Assembly (NCBI GenBank): GCA_963931925.1
Contig: OZ007574.1
Location: 38,805,438 to 38,869,437 of the forward strand
Direction: 5' to 3'
From: Onchidella celtica
Taxonomy: Eukaryota; Mollusca; Gastropoda; Systellommatophora; Onchidiidae
DNA length: 64,000 nucleotides
Below the pieces are notes generated by a model. That model worked only from the letters and a program-made list of their open reading frames with translations, searched no databases and was not told the DNA's origin. The number at the start of each line of letters is the position of its first letter. Position 1 is the stretch's first letter. Made by a program: the position numbers and the translations under genes. Below are positions 1 through 12,809 of this stretch, in pieces.

Positions 1-497
1 CTGAGGGGAGAGGCTGAGGCCGAAGTGCCTTTAGGAGTAACTACCGGATTGTGGATCCGAGGGAGCGTGTGTGTGAGAATAAGGCCGTTGTACGGCAGTC
101 ATTTCAATAATATAATGTATGTAATTGCGCTATTATATGTATAATTATGTTTAATAAATGTGTGAGTCTGATGGGTTGTTTTGTTAAGTGTTAAACTTGT
201 TTGTTCGTGATTGTCGTCCTGTCATAAACTATTACATCTCCCAGTCTGGGATTTGTGACAAGATACATCTTTTTTAGATCAGAATAGCTACCTGAGCAAA
301 ATAATGTTGTCCTACTGACATTGCTGGAGATTGCTGTGCAGGGTTTAACAATGGGCGCAGGGTGGGAGTTTATTGTAAAGATGTTGGGAGGGCAAGTGAA
401 GTCAGCACAAGAGAAAATAAAGAGTAAACAATAAACAAAATTAAAAGACAAAAAATAAAATGAAAAGAACAATACAAAAGAAAACAAAACAGAAATT
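1..497. other. Non-coding, AT-rich
   Basis: No gene, RNA or element could be supported here. The open frames present are short and low in complexity. Confidence 0.5.
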
Positions 498-689
498 GAG
501 TGGTCACTGCGGGCTTTAGGGCATTCTTTGAGTGGTCACTGCGGGCATTAGGGCATTCTTTGAGTGGTCACTGCGGGCATTAGGGCATTCTTTGAGTGGT
601 CACTGCGGGCATTAGGGCATTCTTTGAGTGGTCACTGCGGGCATTAGGGCATTCTTTGAGTGGTCACTGCGGGCATTAGGGCATTCTAT
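498..689 (+). repeat. 32-bp tandem repeat, six copies
   Basis: Six head-to-tail copies of a 32-bp unit begin at 498, 530, 562, 594, 626 and 658. Each starts GAGTGGTCACTGCGGG and ends GGGCATTC(TTT). The first copy differs by one base (GGGCTTTAGG instead of GGGCATTAGG) and the last loses its final bases. The other copies are identical by eye, which indicates recent expansion or gene conversion. No coding potential. Confidence 0.95.
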
Positions 690-951
690 GTCACTGAAAT
701 ATTATGGCCCCTCCCAAAAAAAAAAAAAAGATACTATGCTTAATAAAACCCTGCTTTAATGACTCATAACAGGAAAACCACACATAATTAATACAATACA
801 TTCTAAACGAACACATTATTCTAAAAGCAGGCTAACAATATTTTTGGACTAGTCTTGTAGTCTAGCAGCAAGGATTGAAAGAGACAGTGGGAAGCAAACT
901 AGTACATTTAACGTCAAGCCTCAGAAAATCCTAATGTGATGGGGGAGATAC

Positions 952-1082
952 CTGACGAGACAGACAACCGTGCCATACTTTAGTGTGCGGGTCGATGGCC
1001 GTGAAATTGCAAAACGCACCCAAGGTCATAGCAGGAAATGAAACAAAACAGTCTCCTTTCCTCTTTTCAGTCGGTAGGAGTT
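952..1082 (-). CDS. Candidate internal exon, gene not recognised
   Basis: On the minus strand an open stretch sits between an acceptor-like TACACAG at its 5' side and a good donor CAG|GTATCTC at 951-952. It would encode roughly 43 residues, including GDCFVSFPAMTLGAF and the end KVWHGCLSRQ. The peptide is not low complexity and is rich in aromatic residues and cysteine, which is unusual for a chance frame. I do not recognise the family. It could belong to the same gene as the candidate exon at 3488-3667. A chance open frame remains quite possible. Confidence 0.3.
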
Positions 1083-1372
1083 CTGTGTATACGTTTTGAA
1101 TTTCCAGGGGTAGGTTGGGAGGAAGAAGTGACTCCATAATAATATACAAAAAGATACTACTGTACGATGCTTTCTTTGAAATTGGCAGTTTCATTTGTTT
1201 GGCGGTGATCTTGAAAATGGCCTCTCAATCTCATGCCATAATGTATTGTTATCTGCAGTTTTCTTACATCAGCATGGGAGTAATAGATAACTGACATACC
1301 ACGGTACTTGTACACTTACATAGCATATTAGATGACTGGACAAATAGACAAACACACACAATACACAGTCAG

Positions 1373-1726
<354 letters not shown>

Positions 1727-3487
1727 GTGTTGTGGGGAAATCCCAGAAGATGTGCGGGGATGGATGGCGTGGCAATACTATAAAAAGAAATCTGGCCATC
1801 AGTATGATCTGGCATGTGTCATGTCAGATATCAGGAAAACACGGCCTCCAGGGGGTTATGTATGCACGACAAGCCCTTTTCAGCTGGATGATTGGTATCG
1901 CTGCCGTTAGTAATTCTAAAGCAGTCTGAGCGGCATCAGATGGGTCACAGTACCGAGTATCGGCATGTAGTTGAAGCCATACTTACTTTTTTTTTTTAAC
2001 AAATGGTTGTTACGACAGTCTAGTTGTAAAATTTCTATTTCCAGGCATACTCTGTAATACTCGATTTCAAGACTAAAACATAGGGTTTGGGAATCTCGCT
2101 CAATCTCAGGCTGTCGGGGACAGTGAGTGAATTTGGCTTAACGTCCGGTTGTCGGGGACTGACCTTGCTGTAAATCCATTATTTTCTGTTGATCGATCTT
2201 TGTGAAATGATTTATCAGCAGTAATGACTTTGGTTAGATAGTGTATGTGCAAGATCAATACGCAAGTGTCAGAAATGAAGTGGGACACAAGATTAATCAT
2301 CATTCTGCTCCGAACTTCCAGCCCAAGATAGGAAACACGGAAGCATGGCCCCATTTATGCCCAAAGACAAAATATTGGGTTAACAACAACAGCGTGGTGA
2401 TTTTTTTATTGTCACCAGACAAAAGAGCGGCGAGACTTCCAATGTGAGTAATGTTTTAAAACCATCGAAACTACATGTTTATATTTTACCCTGAAAAAGA
2501 CTTTCAGAGAGAATGACAGCCTTTAATAGCTGCCATGTCGGTATGTTTTTTCCTCGAGCTCATTCTGCGTTTTTTTTTTGTGGGTATACCTTTAGTGAGT
2601 GAGTTTCTTAAACATGGTTATGTTTAGACAATACTGTCAGTACTGTGATATCTTGTTGGTTGTCTTTATCGTATTTTGTGTTTTAATTGCTATTTGAAAA
2701 ACAGAGAAGAAATGAGATTTGTGACTGAAAATGTTTGTTAAGTTTTCTACTTGCCCAGGTCTATACAGAACCTAGGGGTGAGCTCTTCCCACTTTCCCGC
2801 TTCATCAAAAGAAACGTCCGTTGTTAGACCATAGGCCACAACAGCGGTAAAGGTCTCTAAACTGCAGAGGTCCGCTTTAAAGTGGCTGTTTATGTTAGTT
2901 CTGTTTCGGTCCTAACCAACTCCTGACTGAATGAGACAAAGTGCAAACAGTGGCATGGACAGAGAGGACGAGGTAATTAGCGAATAGATTATCCGAAACG
3001 GAAAGTAGATATTGCATGAAGACATCTCCCCAGACAAGTCCATCGTTTGCACCCAAGTTTCCCACCAGGTTCGGACGCCAGCCAAGTTTACCATAGATAC
3101 CCTGTAATGTTAGAACGAATGCAGTCGACAATAGGTATATGAACTTTCCTACAACGGTAAAGACATTAGCAGGTTAAGCATCGTAACAACACCAGCTACC
3201 TTAACATTCCACTTTGAAGGAGTCCAATGATTTCAGAAGCTACACGTCTTTATCACTAATATCACCCGCTTAGTCTGACATCCAATGTCATCACATAATT
3301 TCTCAAATGTCCAAGCATTTACAGAATGTCTGGGAATTAGCTCGTCTAAAATACAAGTCTGGTGTCCAGTGATGATTGGAATCATGACGCAAATGCAATA
3401 ACTGAGGTTGATTAGGATTCATTGGAATCATTAGAATGCCACAATACGTTTCCGCCGTGTTGTTGGCGCATTAACTGGAACACTTAC
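1727..3487. other. Non-coding stretch
   Basis: No element or gene that I can support. A minus-strand open frame near 2895-3101 follows an acceptor-like TTACAG, but has no convincing donor and no recognised product. Confidence 0.4.
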
Positions 3488-3667
3488 TTTTTCATCCTCT
3501 GTTGCCGTTGAGCGTCGAGGGGAGATGCAGTTTTCTGTGGCAGGCCAACACTGCCGCTCTTTCAACTGAGATGTTATTGTTTCCCAGGGTTCCCTTGACT
3601 TCTTCAATCCATCTTTTGCGGGGATCCGAAAGCTGTGGTAACCTTGAGCTATTAATTTGTCAGTCAC
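3488..3667 (-). CDS. Probable internal coding exon, gene not recognised
   Basis: Exactly 180 nt (60 codons, phase 0 at both ends) on the minus strand. The acceptor is TTTCAAG| and the donor is GAAAAA|GTAAGTG, close to consensus. The peptide starts VTDKLIAQGYHSFRIPAKDG and ends RSTATEDEK. The composition is that of a normal soluble protein. I do not recognise the family. Partner exons were not located with confidence; the one at 952-1082 is possible. Confidence 0.45.
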
Positions 3668-6600
3668 CTTGAAATCTAGAATAACTGGAATAAGAAAGCA
3701 ATATTACATTGAATCGCTTAATTCGTTCCCCAGTGAGACTGTATATGACATAATTAAGCTGTATGTAGAACTTCATTTGTATCTCCATGAGCTCAAGTGT
3801 GAAAAGGCATGAAATTTATAGATAAATGACCAGCAGGTGAGAGATGAACTCGAATCTCTGAATCGAGGAATTTATTTGCGTGGAATGTACAAGTGCGGTA
3901 AATGATTTAATTAAAATGCCTGTTGACAGGCAAGATGGTAACTAGCTGAAATCTAGTAAACAGTCGTAGTTGTGTTGCTAATCAACGTTGAGAAGTAGCA
4001 CCCCCCCCCCTCCCCCCCCCCCCCCCCCCGTGCCGAAATTCAACTGTTGGTCAGCCATAAACAGAAATATAAAGATATCCGACTCCCATTTGCTGTACGA
4101 CGCAACTTTTTTTATTTTGAAAGAGTTTACATCAACAAGAATGTGGGCACCTTGTGCAGTCCCACCATTCCTCCAATTACTTCCTCACTTTCAACTTTAC
4201 TTCCTACAGAATACAACCATGTGATTGCGTAATAATCATCATAAGTTGTCCAGACATTGGCCATCATGGCTCTCCACTCGGATCTGTCTTCAACCAACCT
4301 CAAGAAGGATAAGGATGTGTTGTTGTGACGTTTATTAATTTGATGTCCGTGAATTAAGACTTGCGTAATAATGTACGACGTTAAACTTAAGGATGCCACA
4401 AGCCAAAAGTCAACTTTCCTCCTTTGCTCCAGATACTACGTACGTCGCAACTTCCAGCTTGACGAACTATAAAAATGGATTATTTAATTTCTCCTTTTTT
4501 TCGGGGGGGGGGGGGTGTACATATTTATTACTATTATCATTGAGGATTTTTTTTTCTCTTGCTTTTAAGTTGATGGAATCACACTAACTTGTTCATAGAC
4601 AGTTTCAGGTGACTATGTCGCCATCTGATCAACATCATCATGCATAGAAAATATCGGCATTCACTCTGCATAATGACAGTTATGGCTAATGATATGCACG
4701 TGTGCTTGAAAAAACATTCCACCCCGCCAGACACAAAAATGCGCCTACGTAGGCTTATTATATCTGGATCTGTACAGTGTCTTGTAAATGTCAGTGAGTC
4801 TCCAGCACCGCCCGACCAAACACTGGACATGAAATGAAATGAGTTCCATTGCCTATTCTCATTCTCTGTTTCTGTCAACTTGCAAGTAAAATTACGTAAT
4901 ACAACCGCAAAATACCTTTAAAAACACCATAAATTAATCTAATCCCTTTACTCACCTTTGTTTTAGATAGCAAAGTTGTATGATGCCAGATGTCTGGGCG
5001 TTAGTATTATTTTGTTATAGATTAGCAAGATACGGGGTGGAGTTCGTTGGGAAACCAGGGGTATACAGGAAGACTTGCCTTTCAAGTTGTTCCTGTTAGT
5101 GTCTACTATCCGGAAGCAGGTTGCCTTTGAAGGAATGCCATAGTGTGTCTTCCCACGATCAAGAAAAAGCCAGTTTAGATACAACTTCCCACAACAGTAT
5201 ACACTCCATCACCGGTGCCCTTTAGACATAGTCTGAGGCATGCGTATGTGACTTCCAGGCTGTTAGCGTTCCGAATAAAAACGGCCATTGAGTTTTGTTG
5301 TTTTTTTTTTTAGGTAAAAAGAGAAAGAAGTGCGACGTCTCGCTTATGTTTGCTCTTTCCAGTTGCGCCTCACCTAATGTGCACAGAAAAGCGGTATCGG
5401 AACCTTCGCAACAACCAAAATGAGCATTGTCCTTCACAGCAAGTTCTCAAATATTCCCTACCATATTTCTCTCACATCTTGGGAAGTAAAGAGGAGTTGT
5501 TTCTGACATTGTTTATATTCTGAACATTATCTGTCTTTTCTTTTTACCCGTTCTCCCTCGCAAATCCAGGTTGTGTTTACTGAACACTCAAGAAACGAAG
5601 TTCCGGTCCGAGACCCGGGATCCATGTGCTAGATGTTGTTCCTTTAGAGAGGTCCACATACCCCTGTTAACGAATTTCTCTTACAAAACTCAAGCTGACT
5701 AACATATCAGTGACCGTGGACCCATGATAGAACTACTAGATTTCTTAGTGGAATGTTCCAGCCTGTCAACGATGTAAATAGTGTACCGTAATCTACGACA
5801 ATCCATTTTTTCACTAATGCCAAAACTGAACCTTACAATCAATAGTACACCGAACAGAAAAAGAAACCCAAAAAGTCTGCACACTCCACTTCATTACGTA
5901 GCCTACTAGAACCATTATTAAAAATGTAGGCCTACAGCAAATGATTTCGGCGTGTTCTATCTTCCGCTACTTCCTTCACAAACACGGGTGTATCGTGAAA
6001 TTTGAAAAGATTTCACATTCGTAAGTCTCCATTCAAATAGAATGAAGCCTGATGGTCCATATAGACAGATAATGTTGACAGACAGACAGACAAACAGACA
6101 AATAGATGACTAAAGAAAAGAACGACTGGTGTGCAGTTGTTGTTGTTTTTTTTAATCACAATAATTCCCTGTGTGCGATTGCTAAAATAATACCTTGGCA
6201 GTTGGAAATCGAGAAGAGCAGGCCGACCAGGCCGCTGCCCCGGGCAAAATATATAATGGGCCTATCCGTTCACAATAATTGCTTGAGAAAAGCAATTTCC
6301 ATAAAAGAAAACAAGTACGTATTACAAGTAATAATACTCTTTCACGATGTACGCCTGTCCGGATACATTGTGCAAGTCTATCATTTTTGGATGATATCAA
6401 AGAAATAAATGAATGGTGGACGTTCCTGTGGAATGCTGCTTTTTCTCCTGCCCCCACAAAACATCATCCATATTTATTTATCCGTCCATTCCCAATCCCG
6501 TGCCCTTTGATCATCGTGATCTGCCAAGCCACTTCGGATAGACAGGGCCAAGGGATCGATGTTTCATTTGTCCATCGATTTCTAGGTGCAACATCGGTTT

Positions 6601-9229
6601 AGCATCCTACATACTGACATTAATTGGCTTTGGGTGGTAATGCTGCGCACTGGTTATGAATATTGAACGTAACCTTTTCATTTCTATACGCTCTTTATTT
6701 GTCTATCTCAACATTCGCTTACGGTCACCCCTCGATCTGCCTATTTATTTCTTACAGTGCGGCCATCACAAGAACTCAATTTCACTCAATTCAGGATCCT
6801 TTCAAGGTCCAGGACAAGAGAAACGGAAATGCAATCAGAGGGGGATTCTTTATGAACCACGCGGTGATCAGGGGTGATTTAAAGTCTTGCACGAGGAACG
6901 CCGGGCTTGCTTGTGCTACTACCATAAATGTAGGTATAGTGACTATTCCATGCGAACTAATAGTTGCCACCGTTATCGTCGATGCATCAAGGCTATCACG
7001 GCGCGGCACCGAGTTTTGCGGGGAATGTTGGGAATCTAGCCAGAAGATAGATGATTGATGTTAAGCCAAAAACTTGATGAGGGCCATGTTCATACTTTCG
7101 GGATGGAAATAAAGAAGAAAAACTACGTTGTTGTTTTTTCGGCTAAAAGCATATTTCCGTTAAACCTAGGCTACTTTACGTGATGTGACAGAGCAGTAGA
7201 CAAACCAGTGTACCGTAGGCTATAATGGAAAGGTACCAGATGGATGTTTCTTCTTTTTAATACTATTGCTTCTTTGTAGTTTAATGCCACATGGGAGTTT
7301 AGAAGTGTTGGGTGCACCTCTGCACTCCATTCCCAATCCTATCCTCACGTCTATTATTAATATGAGCGACCCATCCAGATGGCCGTGTCTCCCACTCCTA
7401 TGAAAGAACTACAGTACAAGAAATTTAATGTCACCTGTCAGATGAGGAAGAGGAAGAGAGAGAGAGAGAGATGCTGCTGAATGAGGAATTTGGAATTTGG
7501 ACTTAGAAGATTTCCGTACTACAGTTTCACGAGCTGATTGAACAATTCATGTCCTGCTTAAGTCCAAGGATGCAATCGCCGCTTTAGTGGGCCTAGTTTC
7601 ATGTTATTGTAGGTACCACTCAGCAGTATCCGTGACTACTCAAATCCTGAGTGACCGATGAACTGACATACGGTGTATAATTTTTAACAAATATTTTTGT
7701 GCATTATATACTCGGTGCCTAAACCTTATTCAGTTGCTTTTCCGAGTTAATTTCAAATCTGCAATTTACATAGACGGAGTTTCTTGTCAGCCGAATAAGT
7801 AAGCTCTTTACAATATTGAATATTTTCATTTTCAAAATTATTATTTATATGAAATCCATGACCAGAAACACGGAGGACAGCATGCTCATTACCATGTGAA
7901 ATCGGGAGCAGCCTTCCATTAGTACTAAGAGTCTAAACTATGACGGGTTCACTGGGCTGCCTATCTTCTATGTCTCTTTACTTCATGAACAAGAACAGAT
8001 ATTCTGTAAATCGGAAAATTGATTGCAGGGACATTGTTACAAACAAAATATAGCCAGAATCTGCCAAAAAACGAACATAAAAACTCCATATCAGTAAATG
8101 GAATCAACAAAGAAGTACTACGCCCTTTTTGTATACGTGTCAAACGACAACCAGCACATTCAAACGATGCGGTAGGCCAATTCATCACCTTACGACAAAA
8201 CGATAAAAAGAAATAAAATGATGTTCATTAAAAAAAAAAAAAGAAGTGGCTCGTTCTCACTGCCTGATGAGCAAAGATTCTCTGCCTGCTCATTGTATGT
8301 AAAATTGTGTAGCCAGGGCACTGTCATGTCATCCATTTCCAAGTGGAACGATTAGAATCGTTTGAAATAACATGCTGACACCTGACACAAATAATGCGCT
8401 TGCTTTGAGTTTTAGCATCCAATCAATTTAGCCAGAGAGAAGATTTACGCAAGACTTCTCCAAGGGCCTTGTTCCTCAGTTAAATGAGGTTTACATTACT
8501 ATGTACTTGGTTCCAAAAAACTTCTTTGTCCATGCTTCAGAAAATTGGATTGTTTCTATAAACTTACCTCTTAATTTTCTAACTTTTTTTTTCTGATCTC
8601 CTTTACCATCTGTCAGATTGAAGTTGAGAACACCTCAACAGATTTGGCTATACCTGTGCCTTGCGTGTGCAAAGTCGAACCGGAAGGAATCAGTGAAAGT
8701 GCAGCCTGCTGCAAAACAACAACAACAACAACAATTTAAAAAAACACACACACACAAAACAAAACAACAAACAAAAAATGTCTGCGCTAAAGGCATTACA
8801 AATAAGTCAGTGGCTTCACTAAATTCATTTCAAAACGGTATTTTTTTCTGTACAATTCAATTCCTTTTCACGTTTCTGTACCTTACATAGTTTTGTTTTA
8901 CTGAAAATACATTCCTGGTGTTATACTGCCGAATGCTAATAGTGAAAAGAACCCAGTTTTGCTTATACTGTCGTTTCTGCTTAAGAAAGTATTGGGAGAT
9001 TAAACAAGCAACCATGTGAACGTGGCAGAGAAATACTAGCTACTTAGACTTAGACAACCATGCAGGGAACGACCAAAATATTTGTTGGCTGAATCTGTTC
9101 CTGGCACTGCACTCTTGCGACAAAAGAAGACACTACTGATAGTCCGAGAAGGATAAACTAACACTTAAAGACCGAAACTAGAAACATCTTTCAAGAAACC
9201 TACATAACCTGTTTGGCTTAACCTGTTGT
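3668..9229. other. Long non-coding stretch
   Basis: Holds poly(C) and poly(G) tracts (about 4001-4029 and 4504-4515), short GACA and CAA runs, and one SINE fragment listed separately. A minus-strand peptide near 4250-4330 resembles the extreme C-terminus of LINE proteins but is too short to call. No gene is supported. Confidence 0.4.
6187..6255 (+). mobile_element. SINE 3' fragment
   Basis: The stretch from TACCTTGGCAGTTGGAAAT through GAGAAGAGCAGGCCGA to CCCCGGGCAAAAT matches the 3' part of the tRNA-derived SINE at 60213-60480 almost base for base, with a short insertion. Only the 3' end is present, so it is a truncated or decayed copy of the same family. Confidence 0.8.
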
Positions 9230-9313
9230 GAGTTGTGTTCAGCGCCACAGGCAGCAGGATTTCAGCTCCACTGTTTTTTCAAATTTTTAGAAGGATTTTA
9301 TATTTATTAGACT

Positions 9314-10213
9314 TTGAAGTTTGCACCAAAGAGTTCCTCTTGTTTCAGTGATTCTGAGGATCTAATTTATTTCAAGATGTTTCAACATGAAGTGATTTTA
9401 TTCTATGTTTTATCTTATCTTGTGGCCATTTTTAGGCTTCACTGTGCTGATTTTAACACCAACACTCAGCATAACAACATGAGTGACCCAGTTACTGACA
9501 GTAGAGAGTCAGACTATTGTGAACACACTAGTGTAAATATGACCAGCTTTGTTTACACAAGAGAACAATTGCTCCAGTGTAGAAATAACAACAACATCAA
9601 CAAACTGCCCAGGCAGGTTTTCCAACTACTGAAAAATCTACACATCTGTAAACAGAAACACAGAAAGAGGGGAGCAAGAGGTGGGACCAGAAGAAGAATA
9701 AAATCTGTACTGAGTGAGAGAAAAATAAACAATACAGTTAAAGGCTTCCATCAAAGTGGAATAAATAAAAACAACTTGATTCCAATTGACACAAGAAACA
9801 AATTTAGAGATGTGACCTGTGGAAAAAACATTCGTATTGGGTATACTAATGCACAGTCAGCATGTAATAAGACAACAGACTTGTGTGGCATCATTGGTGA
9901 CTATGACATTGACATCATGATTATCACAGAAACCTGGATCCATGAACACGGTCATGAGCATGTAATTTCTAAACTCACTCCACCGAGTTATTCTTATAAA
10001 TCATTTCCTAGAAAGAACAAAAATGGAGGTGGCATTGGTATTGTCTACAAAAATACTCTCTCTTCGGCCTTGAACTTTGGTGAGAATCCTGATACTGTTA
10101 CTTCATTTGAGTCTGCGATTATGACTTTGTCATTACCTCACAAGAAAATAAAATTTGTCCTGCTATATCACCACCTAACAAGAAAAACAATCTCAAAACA
10201 TCAGATTTTTTGA
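9314..10213 (+). pseudogene. LINE protein, N-terminal region and first part of endonuclease
   Basis: The 299-residue frame has a basic segment (RKRGARGGTRRRIKS, about residues 118-132), as seen before the endonuclease in L2/CR1 proteins. The endonuclease follows with the conserved Asn (GYTNAQSACNKT) and the metal-binding Glu (IITETWI). The frame ends early after HHLTRKT because one base is missing. The next frame then continues the protein from PPNKKNN, the usual conserved Y-x-P-P-N site. The two frames overlap by four bases at 10210-10213. The product as it stands would lack the catalytic GDFN and SDHH motifs. Confidence 0.85.
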
Positions 10214-12648
10214 CACAATTTGAAGAAATTTTGATTTTAAACAACATCGAAAAGCAGGAACTTGTCTTCATGGGTGATTTTAACTTGCATTACGACTCCA
10301 AAACATCTGCTGATGTAAATTTTATGAAACGTTTATTTCATGAACATCAAATGACACAACATGTTGAATCCAGCACACGCAAATTTGGCCATATTCTTGA
10401 TTGGATTGTTACTTCGTCCAAATTCACTTTTGCATCAGCGGTGGTAAATACCAACAAACTAATATCTGACCACCATTTTCTATATTTCGACATTCCTTAC
10501 AAGAAACCCTTGCCAAAGAAAAAGAATGTAAAATGCAGAGACGTGAAGAAAATTAACTTAGAAAATTTCAAATTAGATTTGAGAACAACGTTGGCTGACT
10601 CAGAAGACATCAATGCTGAAGTTCTGACAGAAAAAATCCAAAGCGTCTTAAACAGTCATGCTCCGGAAACATCAAGGACTGTGACCGACAGGACACCATC
10701 ACCATGGTTCACGTTGGAAACAAAAGCAGCAAAACAGGCCAGGCGACGAGCAGAAAGGAAATGGAAGAAAACAAAGTTACAAATTGACAAAGAAATATAC
10801 ATTCACCATAAGAAACTTGTGAATGACACCATTCGAAAAGCTAAATGTGACTATTACAACTCAAGGTTTTGTGAAATTCAAAATTCAAAACAATTTTTCA
10901 ATTTGTCCAATGATTTGTTGGACAAACAGAAAAGGATCAACCTGCCAACTTCAATAGAAAAGGAACATCTGCCTAATGCATTTGGGGACTTCTTCATGGA
11001 CAAAATAGAAAAAATTAGAGACAATTTAAGTAGTTGTGATATAACTAGTGAAAATTCTGTATTTGTTGGGAATAATCTTTCTTGTTTCAGTGAAGTTACC
11101 AGTGATGAAATCAATGACATAATTTGTTCTGCTGCTACTAAGCAATGTGAACTAGATCCCATGCCCACAGACTTGTTAAAAAAATGCTTACCTGATCTTT
11201 TACCATCCATCACAAAAATTATTAACACTTCTTTATGTACAGGTGCTGTGCCAGAGACCTATAAAGTTGCACTCGTTAAACCTTTGCTTAAGAAAGTTAA
11301 TCTTGACTCTGAAAACTTGAAAAACTATAGACCAGTATCTAATCTTCAATTTTTATCAAAGATTTTAGAGAAAGTAATTTTAAAACAACTACTTGGTCAT
11401 CTAAACAATAACGCTCTCTGTGAATCATTCCAGTCAGCATATCGTGCAAATTGTAGCACTGAAACTGCTTTATTGAGGATTGTTAATGATTTGTTTGGAT
11501 TACTGGACAAGGGCTTGGTTTCGTGTTTAAACATTCTTGATCTATCAGCTGCCTTCGACACTATAGATCATGAAATTATTCTTTGCAGATTAGAAGCAAC
11601 CTATGGGATCTCTGGTATAGCTCTGAAATGGTTCAGGTCCTATCTATGTGACCGAAAACAAATTGTTGTAACAGATAACATAAAATCAAAAGAATACATA
11701 CTGCTATATGGTGTTCCACAAGGCTCAGTTTTAGGTCCCACTCTCTTTATTATGTACATTGGGCCCCTGTCTAATATTTTTAAAGATCATGGTTTTTATT
11801 ACCATCAGTATGCTGATGATGTCCAACTATATCACCCTGGTACGACTTTAGGTCATGTTGACAATGTTATAAAAGATAGTGAAAAGTGTATTATGGACAC
11901 AAAAGAATGGATGAACCAAAACAAACTAAAGCTAAATGAAGACAAAACAGAAGTTATGATTATTGGAAAGAAAAGACAAATTACTGCAATTAAAAATGTA
12001 AAATTAAATCTTGGTGAAAGCACTGTAGCAAACGTGAATAAAGTTAAAAACTTAGGCACAATTTTAGAATCAGATCTCAGCATGGAAAATCAAATAAGTT
12101 CATCATGTCGATCATTAATGTTTCAATTAAAAAACATCAGCTCTATTCGTCCATTCATATCCCAAGAGGCAACTCGAATACTTATCACTTCACTTATGTT
12201 TTCAAAGCTTGATTATTGTAACTCTCTGCTCTTTGGAATTCCGAGCAACAAAATAAAACGCCTTCAGATAATTCAGAATAATGCAGCTAGACTGATTTTT
12301 AGAAAATCAAAAAGAGAATCTGCCTCAAGCCTTATTGACCAACTTCACTGGCTTACTGTTGAAAACAGAATAAAATTTAAAGCTGCAGTTTTGGTTTACA
12401 AATGTCTTGAAGGTTCAGCTCCCTCCTATCTTTCGGAACTTTTGAAAAAACATGAGTCTGATAGATTTTTAAGATCTACTACAGAAAACAATCTGGTCGT
12501 TCCCAGGTGTAAAACATCAAATTATGGAGATAGAGCTTTTAGTTGTTTTGGTCCCTGTGTGTGGAATTCTTTACCACAAGAGGTTCGAAATTCTGCCTCT
12601 CTAAACATATTTAAAAACAGGTTGAAAACATTTCTTTTTAAAAACTGA
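10210..12648 (+). CDS. LINE endonuclease C-terminal part and reverse transcriptase
   Basis: The 812-residue frame opens inside the endonuclease with GDFNLH and ends that domain with SDHHFLYFDI, which supply the catalytic Asp/Asn and the last Asp-His pair. The reverse transcriptase follows: NYRPVSNLQFLSKILEK, LDLSAAFDTIDH, GVPQGSVLGPTLF and the catalytic YADD in HQYADDVQLY. The C-terminal region ends WNSLPQEVRNS and LFKN, as in many CR1/L2 and jockey-related proteins. In an intact element this protein nicks the target DNA and copies its RNA there. Activity of this copy is doubtful because of the upstream frameshift. Confidence 0.93.
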   Translation: MTQFEEILILNNIEKQELVFMGDFNLHYDSKTSADVNFMKRLFHEHQMTQHVESSTRKFGHILDWIVTSSKFTFASAVVNTNKLISDHHFLYFDIPYKKPLPKKKNVKCRDVKKINLENFKLDLRTTLADSEDINAEVLTEKIQSVLNSHAPETSRTVTDRTPSPWFTLETKAAKQARRRAERKWKKTKLQIDKEIYIHHKKLVNDTIRKAKCDYYNSRFCEIQNSKQFFNLSNDLLDKQKRINLPTSIEKEHLPNAFGDFFMDKIEKIRDNLSSCDITSENSVFVGNNLSCFSEVTSDEINDIICSAATKQCELDPMPTDLLKKCLPDLLPSITKIINTSLCTGAVPETYKVALVKPLLKKVNLDSENLKNYRPVSNLQFLSKILEKVILKQLLGHLNNNALCESFQSAYRANCSTETALLRIVNDLFGLLDKGLVSCLNILDLSAAFDTIDHEIILCRLEATYGISGIALKWFRSYLCDRKQIVVTDNIKSKEYILLYGVPQGSVLGPTLFIMYIGPLSNIFKDHGFYYHQYADDVQLYHPGTTLGHVDNVIKDSEKCIMDTKEWMNQNKLKLNEDKTEVMIIGKKRQITAIKNVKLNLGESTVANVNKVKNLGTILESDLSMENQISSSCRSLMFQLKNISSIRPFISQEATRILITSLMFSKLDYCNSLLFGIPSNKIKRLQIIQNNAARLIFRKSKRESASSLIDQLHWLTVENRIKFKAAVLVYKCLEGSAPSYLSELLKKHESDRFLRSTTENNLVVPRCKTSNYGDRAFSCFGPCVWNSLPQEVRNSASLNIFKNRLKTFLFKN

Positions 12649-12809
12649 ATTTTATAGCTTGCTATGGATGTATAAAACTAGTTTGTCTGTGTGTGTGTAA
12701 GTTTATTTGAATGTGCTTTTATGATTTTTTACTGTGTACAGCGCCTAGAGCTTTTAATGTTTTAGTCCTGGCGCTATATAAATGTATATATTATTATTAT
12801 TATTATTAT

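Larger units (their letters stand above)
9314..12809 (+). mobile_element. CR1/L2-type non-LTR retrotransposon, nearly full length
   Basis: The element carries an apurinic-type endonuclease and a reverse transcriptase in order. It ends in a short 3' UTR with GCGCTATATAAATG followed by an (ATT)n tail at about 12789-12809, the usual 3' end of L2/CR1 elements. One frameshift, near 10165-10175 in the endonuclease, separates two long open frames. Apart from that the coding sequence is open over about 3.3 kb, so the copy is fairly young. I could not fix the 5' boundary or a target-site duplication; 9314 is only the start of the first open frame. Confidence 0.92.

Noticed and set aside
2895..3101. 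Minus-strand frame with GIYGKLGWRPNLVGNL after an acceptor-like TTACAG
   Set aside because: No donor in a suitable place and two competing frames read equally well.
4001..4029. Poly(C)/poly(G) tracts here and near 14940, 18350, 54974, 60490 and 63340 as special G-quadruplex sites
   Set aside because: Simple mononucleotide runs are common in such genomes. No further context suggests function.
4170..4330. Minus-strand peptide RLVEDRSEWRAMMANVW resembling the end of LINE proteins
   Set aside because: Too short, with no neighbouring RT sequence and no tail. A LINE remnant is possible but cannot be supported.
6656..7058. Plus-strand open frame of 131 residues
   Set aside because: No recognised motif, no splice context and atypical composition. 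Probably chance.
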